24,975 nt of DNA from Pyronema omphalodes (GCA_024516155.1 JAJJXM010000171.1:1-24975); one strand, 5' to 3'. Positions 1 through 9,335 are shown, counted from the stretch's first letter. Program-made: numbers and translations. Notes: generated by a model from the sequence alone, not told the origin.

Positions 1-73
1 CGGAAAGACGAAGAGAAAAGCTATTCGACTCAAGTAAGGAATTAACGGAACCAATAAAAATAAAAACATGAAA

Positions 74-145
74 GCCCCACGCGGGGTCGAACCCGCAACC
101 TTCAGATTAAGAGTCTGACGCTCTACCGATTGAAGCTAGCGAGGC
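74..145 (-). tRNA. tRNA-Lys (anticodon CUU), possibly defective
   Basis: On the minus strand a 72-nt cloverleaf can be folded. The acceptor stem is GCCTCGC with GTGGGGC (seven pairs, two of them G-T). The D stem is GCTT/GAGC with a 9-nt loop. The anticodon stem is TCAGA/TCTGA around CTCTTAA, giving anticodon CTT (complement of 109-111). The T stem is GCGGG/CCCGC. The T loop is only six bases (TTCGAC) instead of the usual seven, and the D arm appears to carry one extra T against the common GCTCAATCGG form. A T5 run just downstream (complement of 62-66) fits a Pol III terminator. A perfect 10-bp inverted repeat, 66-75 and 146-155, encloses the gene. Identity as Lys is clear; whether it is functional is uncertain because of the short T loop. 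Confidence 0.8.
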
Positions 146-155
146 GCTTTCATGT

Positions 156-994
156 AGGAGTGGTCCCGCTAAGCCAATACAAAACATTACTACAAAATCC
201 TCCCACTGTAATGTATCTCGAGTGTTATAGCTCATTGGCAATTGTCATACAGAATCAACATAAACCAATTCCCAGTTCACTTTAAGTATAGCTTTAAGCC
301 GCTATTGGGCACCGAGTCCCCCCCCCCCTCTACTATCCTCAAAGATCTCTGGAAATCAGAAAGCTGAAACTACTCGGCCGTCATGTTTCAGGTTTCAACT
401 TGTGATACGTATACAGCTCTCAAGCCGTATTACAATCCCCTGGCCTTATTATCACGACATTCGTATTTCATGTATCTAAGCATAAGCTTATTATACCACA
501 GTATCAATACGGGGTTACGGAGTTACATCTGCAGTCGAATTCTTTATCAATATCTACCTGGTAAATTTGAGTTCTAAGGAATTTATGATGATATGTAGTG
601 TACATAGCAGAAGAGTTTGGGTATCATATTGATCGTATACATTGTATTGTCATGTGGCGTATTCCCATGAGCATATTTCTGTTTTTGTAATTATGCATAA
701 ACATTTGATGTTATTTATCTATTTGTGTTCGTGTATATATCATGTTAATGAAAGATTTTGAACCGCGGGTTGCGGGGTTGGAATGTTTGTTTGTTCGTCT
801 TCTGTAGTTCCAACGCCAAGCGAGAAATAAAAAGTTACACAGACTGTATGGCGGAGTGTTTTATTTCTTTTTGTTTTTGTCTCTTCAGATGACCGTCACA
901 AGACCTTAGGTATAAGTTTTGTTGTTTTTTTAGCCATGATAACCCAATCCAACCCATTGAAGATTATATATATACAAGAGATTGTGTGCTTTGT
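156..994. other. intergenic, no gene seen
   Basis: No convincing reading frame. The only open frame (383-577, 64 codons) has no recognisable features and codon use that does not look selected. A run of 11 C sits at 318-328. An AATAAA-like polyadenylation hexamer occurs near 827, but no coding region upstream of it can be supported. Confidence 0.5.
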
Positions 995-1013
995 GGCCGG
1001 CCTTCGGCCGGCC
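995..1013. repeat. short GC-rich hairpin
   Basis: The 8-bp self-complementary block GGCCGGCC occurs twice, at 995-1002 and 1006-1013, separated by TTC. This gives an 8-bp perfect all-GC stem with a 3-nt loop in an AT-rich surrounding. Function unknown. Confidence 0.7.
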
Positions 1014-1600
1014 TCCACAGTTACAATCTGTCGCCATTGTTGTCGCTTGGGACTAGGTGTAAAGTGCTGATTAGTACCGAACCCGTTTCTGTTACAACCT
1101 TTATAATGCAGGCGCATCGCATGCACAGAAGAGCCTGTCAAATGTTCCTAGTGAAATGACAAAAAAAAATGATTAAGTATGGCGCTGCAGAGGGAAGTTA
1201 TGGCAGCTTGAAGTAACCTGGGATTTAGATATATAATCTATAGAATAAAAATTCATTCGCTAAGCAGAAGCGGTCTTTGATAACCAATATTTCCAGTGGT
1301 AAAATCAGCATTGTCCTCTAAAACTACCAACCGTGCATGTTGCATCCGTCAGACACGAGAAAATACTTGTGTAATTTTGAGATGATGAATGGTGATGCAA
1401 TCCAACGTCAGTTCTTCACGGCTGTTAAAAGTTGTGAAATTGGCCGTGTGAATGGGAATCGAAATTGACTCGACAATTTATAGAGCGAACGGTGGTTGAA
1501 AGGCAAAATTTATTCTGGGTAGGCTAAATAATGTTTCTGCTCGTAATGAATCGCTTTTTAAAATTTCTATTTCATCCATGATCAGGAATAGTCTCTTACT

Positions 1601-1646
1601 CGTGCCTAAGGATGGCGGCGCTGACGCGCCGCCATCCTTAGGCACG
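1601..1646. repeat. perfect 21-bp inverted repeat with 4-nt loop
   Basis: Arms 1601-1621 and 1626-1646 are exact reverse complements, separated only by TGAC. The arm starts CGTGCCTAAGG and ends GGCGGCGC. It is strongly GC-rich while both flanks are AT-rich. No open reading frame or tRNA fold covers it. It could form a very stable RNA hairpin or a cruciform. No family is recognised. Confidence 0.9.
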
Positions 1647-2405
1647 GGTGTGTAGGTCAGTTCATGAGTTCACATGTCGAACGGTGTCTTCTTAACAGAG
1701 AAGGACTCCGATAGAGGCTACAGGTAGTTCCGACGTTGAGGCGAAAAATATTATCTAGTATGCAGGGTTCTCATAGAGAACTTCAGTACTCCATGAGGGC
1801 ATCGGATCACGGTGCTACGTATTATGTTGTCTTCATTGATGCATTCATAAGAAAATGTATATTTCTAGCCAACTTGAGCAATTTTTTCTCATTTTGATTT
1901 TTCTGTGGTCTTTCAAAACAAACCCTTGCCTCCAGAATGCTTGTACGGAAATATCCTTGAATTTATCTAAGAATCTCTCGAGTGTGCTCAAAAACGATCA
2001 TTAAGCAGGCAAATTTAAACTTGACAATACGTCCGACAGGAAGAGATATTTTCCAAAGATTCGACTTAATGCTGTAGAATTTAGAGTGAAACCTTGTGTT
2101 CGCAGCCGTCTCCGATGCAATCAATCTGACCTGAGTATACAGGATTAGCGGCAGCCTGAACTGGGGCTAACGACCGTAGCATTCAAAATGTAGAACTTCA
2201 CCCACAGACTGACCCTTCAAGCATGGGAGTTACCTGGTGAAATCCCCGAGTGTTGAGAATGCCCCCATCAAAATCGGTCGCCTTCACCATTAACACTTGT
2301 AGCAATTGATCTAAACATTGAATCGCAGATTAATCAGCCACAGGGAATTGTTCCCAAGCAATAAGCTTGGCTTCCTGAAGCAAAAGAGCTCTTCGTGGTC
2401 GTGGC
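1647..2405. other. intergenic, no gene seen
   Basis: No open frame of useful length on either strand, no tRNA fold and no clear repeat. It separates the 1601-1646 hairpin from the minisatellite block. Confidence 0.5.
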
Positions 2406-3077
2406 CAGATGAAATAAGAATGAAAATAAGAATGAAAATATGAATGAAATAAGAATGAAAATAAGAATGAAATAAGAATGAAAATAAGAATGAAAATAAG
2501 AATGAAAATAAGAATGAAAATGCAAAATAAGAATAAAAAATAAGAATAAAAAATAAGAATAAAAATAAGAATAAGAAATAAGAATAAGAAATAAGAATAA
2601 GAAATAAGAATAAGAAATAAGAATAAGAAATAAGAATAAGAAATAAGAATAAGAAATAAGAATAAGAAATAAGAATAAGAAATAAGAATAAGAAGTACGA
2701 ATAAGAAATAAGAATAAGAAGTAAGAATAAGAAGTAAGAATAAGAAATAAGAATAAGAAATAAGAATAAGAAGTACGAATAAGAAATAAGAATAAGAAGT
2801 AAGAATAAGAAGTAAGAATAAGAAGTAAGAATAAGAAATAAGAATAAGAAATAAGAATAAGAAATAAGAATAAGAAATAAGAATAAGAAATAAGAATAAG
2901 AAATAAGAATAAGAAATAAGAATAAGAAATAAGAATAAGAAATAAGAATAAGAAATAAGAATAAAAAATAAGAATAAGAAATAAGAATAAGAAATAAGAA
3001 TAAGAAATAAGAATAAGAATAAAAAAGGAATGACAATGACAATGACAATGAAAATAAGAATGAAAATAAAAAAGAAA
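2406..3077. repeat. minisatellite, 13-nt unit with 12-nt-type edges
   Basis: The core (about 2566-3024) is roughly 35 tandem copies of AATAAGAAATAAG, with point variants such as GTAAG and GTACG. The left edge (about 2413-2522) is built of a related 11-12-nt unit, AATAAGAATGAA(A). The right edge has AATGAC repeats. Because 13 is not a multiple of three and the complement of the unit has no stop codon, all three minus-strand frames stay open for 269-281 codons. They encode the same 13-residue cycle of Leu, Ile, Phe, Tyr and Ser. The plus strand is full of TAA stops. These frames are a by-product of the repeat and are not called as proteins. Confidence 0.95.
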
Positions 3078-3317
3078 GAATGTTCCGCTTGTAAGTTCTC
3101 CATAAGTATAAGTACAACAAACATAAAGAATCTTAAACTCCATATCTCTAACTGAGTCACTGCAGTTGTTTTCAATGTTTACTGGATCATATCAAAAGAA
3201 CGTTCGATACACGTTCAAGGTGACATTTCCTCAAGATATATCTGAAAACATGTGCCCGATATTTTTTATATGATTTCAAAAATTGATTTATTTCAATATA
3301 TGTACATTTGCGGTATG

Positions 3318-3590
3318 ACGAAAAAAAGAGAAAGAAAAGAGAAAGCAAAAAGCGAAAGAAAAAAGTGAAAGAGAAAAGTGAAAGAGAAAAAGCGAAAGAA
3401 AAAAGCGAAAGAAAAAGCGAAAGAAAAAAGCGAAAGAAAAAGCGAAAGAAAAAAGCGAAAGAAAAAAGCGAAAGAAAAAAGAGAAAGAAAAAAGAGACAG
3501 AAAAAAGAGAAAGAAAAAAGAGACAGAAAAAAGAGAAGAAAAAGAGAAAGAAAAAGAGAAAGAAAAAGAGAAAGAAAAGAGCGCAAGACT
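3318..3590. repeat. purine-rich tandem repeat (GAAAG / AAAAAAGC type)
   Basis: An imperfect array with 12- and 13-nt units such as AAAAAAGCGAAAG, grading into AAAAAAGAGAAAG and AAAAAAGAGACAG towards the right. The plus strand is almost all purine with occasional C and rare T. Plus-strand frames here read as Lys/Glu/Arg-rich strings and minus-strand frames as Phe/Leu/Ser strings. Both are repeat artefacts. It lies 240 bases from the preceding minisatellite but has a different sequence unit. Confidence 0.95.
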
Positions 3591-3691
3591 AAGAAAATAT
3601 ACAAACCTACTGAGAATGTTTCCTCAAGAGCTTCCCTCCAGCCCCCATCGGCAATGTTTCTGGCCTGAATGTTAGATAAGTTTCGTTGTAG

Positions 3692-3851
3692 TTCAGAAAA
3701 AGCAGCGGGAAAAGTATGTTAATACGGGTGTAACTCACCTTTTTACCTGTTACTGTTCTGTTTCACATGCTACTGCTCGTCAGTTCATTGTTTTCAAGAA
3801 GAAGCATTGGGGAAAGCATGTTACCATAGGTAAAAACCCACCTTTTTTTTT
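3692..3851. repeat. diverged direct repeat pair, about 55 bp
   Basis: Segment 3692-3746 resembles 3793-3851 by eye. Both begin TTCA(A)GAA and continue through a GGGAAAG.ATGTTA core to a CACCTTTTT end. The offset is about 101 bp and identity is about 70 percent by rough alignment. Function unknown; it could be an old tandem duplication. Confidence 0.55.
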
Positions 3852-4331
3852 ATACGGCAGTCGCATCAAGCAGTGGCTACAGGATTCAAAATGGACGGTG
3901 GAATCGTCTTATTTTATAGATGCCAACTGCAATGCGAGCGCCCTGCTACTTTCCCAAGCAGAATTGCGACGTCTGTAAGTGCAAGAAACATTTGGAATGC
4001 CATCGACCTCAAAAACCGGTTTTCGGCCACTGCTCAGTTCCCACCTCGCTTCGTTGCAATCCCTATTGGTTACTGCGCGATCCGGGTAACCTGGTGTGAT
4101 TGCGAAGGTTGCCGAGATGCATCAGAGATGCATCAGAGGTGCTTCTAGTGCCAGGTTTTCGTTCGCGGTACAAAACCACCATTGGCCATCATATCCTGGT
4201 TCGCAGATCTTTTCCATTACAGGTTGTTACACAGAACTGGAGATTATAATTATTTAGATAAAACACACAAACAGGTTCAAACACATAAAATCAACAAATC
4301 TCAAACAGCCGCGCGCGAGAGGTGATGTTGG

Positions 4332-4380
4332 AAGTTGCATATTGCCAAGTTGCATACCAAGTAAAGTTACATACCAAGTA
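4332..4380. repeat. short tandem repeat, 17-nt unit
   Basis: Two 17-nt copies at 4347-4363 and 4364-4380 (AAGTTGCATACCAAGTA and the same with one G-to-A change) follow a partial copy at 4332-4346. Confidence 0.8.
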
Positions 4381-5219
4381 CGTAATCGTACCACGTAAGT
4401 AAAGCACATATGTGTACCCACAAAAAAGAAAAAAAAAAGAACTTCCAGAAAGCTCCTCCGTGTCGTCGTCATCTGTATCTAACTCATATCTAACTCGTAC
4501 TGCTATTTATCCCGTATTCGTATCGACTTCGGCCGAGTTTCATATATCCTGTGCTTCTCGGGTGGATAGATAGCTTGGTGCACCCATGAGATTCGGCCCG
4601 CTTGCCGTGTAACATATATATGGTACCCTACTTACAGATACCTACCTACTACCTAGCTGCCTACACTATCCGTCCCGAGTTGATGTTTCGGATCTGTGTT
4701 CCAGAAATTTTTTTTCTTGGAAGTTGGTTGGTATCGGTATCGGGAATTGAGCTCGGGATTTAATTTCGGGGTTTGGAGTTTGAAATTTGGGTTTTATGGG
4801 GGAGGTTTGTTTAGCTCTGATTTTTGTTGTGGGGGATTCGGGTTAGATGGATTGTAACTTCATAAGCGAGGGAAGTTTGAAAGGATTAATTAGCTACATA
4901 CCATCAGTATTGATAATAAAAATAATTATGTACAAATTGTAAAGCACAAACATGACAAAACCCAGCAAAAAATCAACAAAACCAGACTCCAAACTCCCCC
5001 AAAAATCACCCACAAATCCCCTCCTAAAAACGACCCACAATTCATACCATTCCCACGCAACCTCACACTGCAGATCTCATACAACCATACTCAAACCCCG
5101 TCTATCCCTCTCCCCTTCCCCAACAGCAACTACCCCTCTCCATCCTCCGACTAGTAATAAAAACCATCCACATATCATACATACTATTAGTATTTTTTCC
5201 CCCTCTAGATTCCGTATCA
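4381..5219. other. intergenic with strand-biased base composition
   Basis: About 4680-4870 is G/T-rich on the plus strand, while 4950-5220 is C/A-rich. A 94-codon plus frame at 4952-5236 (Ser, Thr, Pro, Lys and His rich) and a minus frame over part of the same bases both look like low-complexity accidents. This is the 3' flank of the broken minus-strand gene that ends at 5220. Confidence 0.4.
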
Positions 5220-6508
5220 TTATACGTTGGCAGTAACATCCTCGGTTTTATTATCACTTCCTTGATTGAAGATGCACTTGAGATCAAGAGATTTGCTGTT
5301 GATGTGAAGAGGGTTGAGATTGATGAGTAAGGTGATGTTGTCCCGATAGAGGTGCAGGATACCATGGGAGTGGGGGATTCCATGGTTTGTAAAGAGGAAG
5401 GAATTTGTTGTTTCTTCAGTTTATCTAGCCGTACGAGTTGCTGGAGAAGTTTAATCACAGCCCTGAATGGTTGTTAAGAGGTAGATTATACCAGCGAGGA
5501 TATAAGGACGGCCGAAGGTATAGATTTTTTCGTTTAGGGTAGTGCAGGTATTGTTTATGGAGATTGATTTATGGGTGATTAATTCCATGGTGTGATTAAT
5601 TAGAAGTAAAGTCGAGATGACGGAGCGGATGGTGGTGAATTTAATCCAGATACCGGTGGCGAGTAATACCGGTTTGGTAATTTGTATACCGGTGTTGATG
5701 ACGAGAAGAACAGTGATGATTAATCCGATTATTCTGAACTTTATCCGTTTCGCTACACGCCGTAATTTCTTTCCCACTTTCACCAATCTATTCACCGCCA
5801 ACAGCAACTCAATAACCCCCGCGATAACTATTTCCCCTCAACTTATCCCTCCGTATCCTTATCCCCCCTTTCCCTCGATCCCGCAACTTTCTTACCCTCT
5901 CCAACCATGCCCCCAAAAGCTCCCTCACCCGTTCTTTACCCCTCCAACAAAGGCACACAGAATCATTTCTAACCCATCCAAGCCGCTGAAGAAAACTCGG
6001 GGGGCGGGATATATGATTTCCGTTTCTTATTTATTCGGTGTTGTTTATACCATCGTATTAATTTTTGGTGGTTTTGTGACAGGAACAGATAGATGTGGGT
6101 GGGGATGGTACGCAGGTTGGTGAGATGACGGCGGAGACCGTGATGGGATATGTAGGAGGCGGCGTCGTTGGAGGGCGGTATCATCAGAAGCGGAATCATT
6201 TGAAGTAGTGGAGTTGATATCATACACATTGGAGGGTAGGTAATGGCGGGGAGTTGCGTTTGGGTAGTATTCCTTGTATTGTGATGGTGAAGATGGTTTT
6301 GTTTGGATTTGTTTCGGATCCCAAAGGCATAGGCGGCACCGTCGTCCAGTAGGTTTCCATGTTGAATTCCTGTCTGAATCATTGGACTGTCTTGGTTATA
6401 ACCAGCTAGATACCCCGGGGAATATTGGGAGTTGGCTGCGTGGGGGGTTGAAAAGTTGCGACGTAATGTACAGGGGAACTGGGGGAGTGTTGGGAGATCG
6501 TGATTCAT
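5220..6508 (-). pseudogene. uncharacterised membrane-protein gene, frame-shifted in several places
   Basis: Not recognised. On the minus strand a chain of gene-like segments with fungal codon choice (ATC, ACC, AAC, CTC) runs in changing frames. It starts with ATG at 6508 (MNHDLPTLPQ), then shifts near 6320 into a Ser/Pro/His-rich part. A plausible 65-nt intron (5986-6050, GTATAA to TTCTTCAG) follows, then an exon containing KERVRELLGAWLER. A shift in the G5 run near 5815-5820 leads into a hydrophobic part with two or three membrane helices (for example FRIIGLIITVLLVINTGI). There is a shift near 5460 into VIKLLQQLVRLDKLKK and another near 5390 into HGILHLYRDNITLLINL, ending with TAA at 5220-5222. 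Joined, it would span about 400 codons. Each shift can be placed as one base gained or lost in a mononucleotide run, so it is either a decaying gene or a poorly sequenced one. A further open stretch in the first frame, 6530-6727, lies upstream behind one TAA. Introns could explain some but not all shifts. Confidence 0.45.
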
Positions 6509-6727
6509 GATGTATGACGTATGATATGGTTACTTGTATCGGGTAGATATAAATTTCGATCGGCAGTTGGAATGGATTGAGAAGAGTGGGGGTTGCCTGT
6601 ATGCGATTGTTATGTTGACTATGTAATTTGCCTGGGCGTGAGGTAAAGTTGATCCGTAGAAAACCGCGGGTTGGACTTGGTCAAATGAACGGTAAATCAC
6701 GAATACGGGATAATTAACTATCATCAA

Positions 6728-8515
6728 CTTTATAAATGGATATCATGATACGTATCTATTCTTTGTAACTTCAACAAAGAGTTGTCTAGACGAAATCTTT
6801 CAGGTTTTATGATTCCAAATCTTGTTATTATACGTATCCCATAGCCTCAACCATCCTCAACCCCCTCCAAACTATCAGTAGTTATACTATTATCTCATAG
6901 CTAAAAACCATCAACGCCAATAATCCAAGATAATACAAACATACCTCCGCAATCACATTATCTAAAAAGAAGGAAAAAAACCTCCGTTCTCGCTCTCGCT
7001 TACCAAAATTTCTCCTACACCGGTCCGCGGGTATCGTATGAATCACAATCCTAGAATTAAGCAACTACACTTTACGCAACCTCATCCCTAAGTAGATCAT
7101 TATGTATATCTCGGTTTGTCAAGCCGAAGCCCTATGAAACAAAGCTGTAACTGTGAGTTGCGTTTCATGATACTTAGGAAGGTGTTTGTGGGAGCGTGGG
7201 AGTCATGGGATATGATAACCGTGTGTGTGGTGTGTGTGTGTGTGGGGGGGTGGGGGGGGTTACTGTGTCAGAGATGACGACATATGAGGTATGAAAGATG
7301 CGTGGGGAAAAAGTATTTGGAAATGTCACGTGTACTGGTGTTTGAATTGAAGTTGGAGTTGGAGAATGTTGCGGTGAACCGGTGAGCCGTGGATTGGGTA
7401 AAATGTGCGAGTGCCGAGTGGTGGGCGCAGTAAATATCCAGGTCTTGATTTTTTATATTTTCATTGAGATTCTTGATGCACTGATATGGACCGTAGACTT
7501 ATTTTCTCCCGACTTCTGAGAGTGCCTAGACTTTTGTGATGTTTTGAGAACCCGGGAGATGGTGCGGGTAAATAAGAGTACATGGACGCTGGCGGCTGAT
7601 ATGGCTTGCACTCTGAGTACCGAAAATGGGAATTCCAACATGGGAAAGCCTTATGTGTGTGTAATGCACGGCAGGAATTTGGGAAAGGTATCATTATTGA
7701 TAGGGTTCGATGTTTGGTTATCTAGAATTGCTCACACTGTGACTGGTTTTATTGAACCGAGCTTTTCAGTAAAATATCATAGTTTAGTAACCCCCCCCAG
7801 TAATTAAGACTGTATGAGATTTTGAAGACCAAAATATATAGTATTCGCAACTCCTTCGAGCTTTTCACAGGAAACCGTAGAAAGGCCCCCTAATGTCCCA
7901 CCCCTCCAGAAGTAGACAAATGAGTCCTGTTCTGGAGAAAGCGAGCCTTTCAGTATTGAACATAGTGATAAGCAATAGTATTCAAAGGTTAACATATCTT
8001 AACCATCCCCCTACCCATCCCCCCGTCCTCCCCCTCTACCCCAACAACAAAAATAACATAAAATGCCCATTCTCAACAATGTGTCAATCCAGTTCAAGCA
8101 ATCTAAAGCTAGATTTATCAAGGTAAGAGAAAACAAGAAAAATAAAAACACAAGAATCAACATTCTTCTATTCAAGGCCGGGCCCTAGAAGACTTTCCGG
8201 ACTTCTCCAATTTCTCAATACTGCGGGAATACTCAGTCATGTAGGGCGCATGAAAAGCACAGAAAAGGCGGTGAGTCCCATCAAGCACTGAGAACACAAG
8301 CTACAACAGTGCTTGAGTACACTGCTCATGCTTTAATTTATCCTATTTAAAATACATACCATTCTTTTCCTCTTTTCCCAATCCGTAATTCCGTAGTGCA
8401 TACAGCGAATAAAGAACACAAAAGACAACAAATATTCCTAGCAATCAGTGTTCATAGCTGAGATCACAACCCCAAACATCTCCAGGACACAGGAATTAAC
8501 CATCTCCACACAACA
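6728..8515. other. intergenic with GT microsatellite and G runs
   Basis: No convincing gene. Overlapping minus and plus frames at 7453-7807 lack domains and contradict each other. A (GT)n run at about 7221-7243 leads into G7-T-G8 at 7244-7259. From about 8350 the plus strand becomes pyrimidine- then CA-rich, which resembles a fungal promoter and 5' leader for the small frame at 8516. Confidence 0.45.
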
Positions 8516-8734
8516 ATGAACTTCTATCCCAACCTCAATGCCGCAGTAACGAAGTACCAATTCCCAGCAATGAAAAATCTATCCTACAGCTTCTCTCCTC
8601 AACTCAACATCAACTCATCAGGCCGTCACCCGCCGCAAATCATGATTTATCTAACACCAACCGTCACAGTCTACAGAGATACCGGTCATACCATACAAAG
8701 TTTCTCTCAGGCCGCAGCCTGGTTTAAACTTTGA
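8516..8734 (+). CDS. possible small orphan protein, 72 aa
   Basis: Function unknown. The frame opens with MNFYPNLNAAVTKYQF and ends with TGA at 8732-8734. The start context (ACAACAATG) is good for a fungus. It follows a long C/A-rich leader-like stretch, and codons often end in C (AAC, TTC, TAC, ATC). There is no signal peptide, membrane segment or motif that I recognise, and no obvious intron. It could equally be the first exon of a longer gene or a chance frame. Confidence 0.3.
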   Translation: MNFYPNLNAAVTKYQFPAMKNLSYSFSPQLNINSSGRHPPQIMIYLTPTVTVYRDTGHTIQSFSQAAAWFKL

Positions 8735-9184
8735 TGAGTATTATGATATTTCCGTTATTGATAACAGGTGATATGGTGCTGACAATACGTAATGTGATTT
8801 ACATCCTGCCTCCTTTCGCTTTTTATGTATATTTCAAGATCATACTCCCCACCAGCACCATTTGTAAAGTCCATTAACATTAGCACAAGGTCAGCGAATA
8901 TTCTCAGAGATGGTAAGAATGTCATGAAACCCAAATTCCTGGATTGATTAAAACTTTAGTAGGAGTTCCGAATGATGGATCTGTGCATGGATGGTGAATC
9001 TGGTGGCAATAGAAGGGGGTGATGCATAAACCTGTATTTATTCTTGTATCTATGGATCACTTTAGAAATAGGGGATTTTTGATAGTACTGCCCTTAATCC
9101 TTCGGGCATCAGCCTTATAACGCTGTCTATGTATTTGTATTCAGAGAGAAACCTCCGGAATGTATTACAGTAAAACTTAGTCAA

Positions 9185-9190
9185 TATAAA
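9185..9190 (+). promoter_or_regulatory. TATA-like element of the 5S gene
   Basis: TATAAA sits 22-27 bases before the first base of the 5S gene. Neurospora 5S genes are known to need a TATA element in about this place, so this supports an expressed copy. Confidence 0.5.
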
Positions 9191-9211
9191 GTTTAAGGTA
9201 ACTACATTTTC

Positions 9212-9330
9212 AGCTACGGTCATAGAATCATGAATACAACGCATCCCGTCCGCTCTGCGCTATTTAAGCATGATATCGTCCGGCTAGTACTGTCGTGGGT
9301 GACCAGACGGGAATCCCGGATACTGTAGTT
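9212..9330 (+). rRNA. 5S ribosomal RNA, single dispersed copy
   Basis: The length is 119 nt and all five helices of the eukaryotic 5S fold can be drawn. Helix I is AGCTACGGT (9212-9220) with ACTGTAGTT (9322-9330), nine pairs including G-T. Helix II is ATCATG (9227-9232) with CATGAT (9269-9274). Helix III is CGCA with TGCG around the conserved TCCCGTCCGCTC. Helix IV is CTGTC with GACGG around GTGGGTGACCA. Helix V is TCCGG with CCGGA. The conserved GGGTGACC and GGGAATCCC blocks are present. A T run from 9329 to 9335 is the Pol III terminator. It stands alone rather than in an rDNA repeat, as in many filamentous ascomycetes. Several helix bases differ from the usual fungal form but keep pairing, which argues for function. 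Confidence 0.92.
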
Positions 9331-9335
9331 TTTTT
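9331..9335 (+). terminator. Pol III T-run terminator of the 5S gene
   Basis: Seven T residues (9329-9335) directly at the 3' end of the 5S rRNA, the standard Pol III stop signal. Confidence 0.8.

Noticed and set aside
1380..1460. Possible box C/D snoRNA near GATGATGAA
   Set aside because: No box D on the same strand at a suitable distance.
2406..3077. CRISPR-like array
   Set aside because: There are no unique spacers; it is a head-to-tail minisatellite in eukaryotic DNA.
2311..3175. Three minus-strand frames of 269-281 codons, rich in Leu, Phe, Tyr and Ile
   Set aside because: They are the same 13-residue cycle in three frames, produced by the stop-free 13-nt repeat. No normal coding sequence extends beyond the array.
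3293..3668. Lys/Glu/Arg-rich plus frames and Phe/Leu/Ser-rich minus frames
   Set aside because: Entirely inside the purine tandem repeat; several frames are open at once, as expected for low-complexity DNA.
5838..5895. Second intron in the broken gene (GTAAGA donor at 5895)
   Set aside because: None of the AG acceptors between 5828 and 5891 joins the two frames in phase without meeting the TGA at 5838-5840, so a single-base shift is a better explanation.
5617..6123. 168-codon plus-strand frame
   Set aside because: It is antisense to the broken minus-strand gene, whose codon pattern (ATC, ACC, AAC) is clearly better on the minus strand in this interval.
8731..8783. Possible box C/D snoRNA (TGATGAG and CTGA)
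   Set aside because: Boxes are about 50 nt apart with no terminal stem and no clear D' or guide region.
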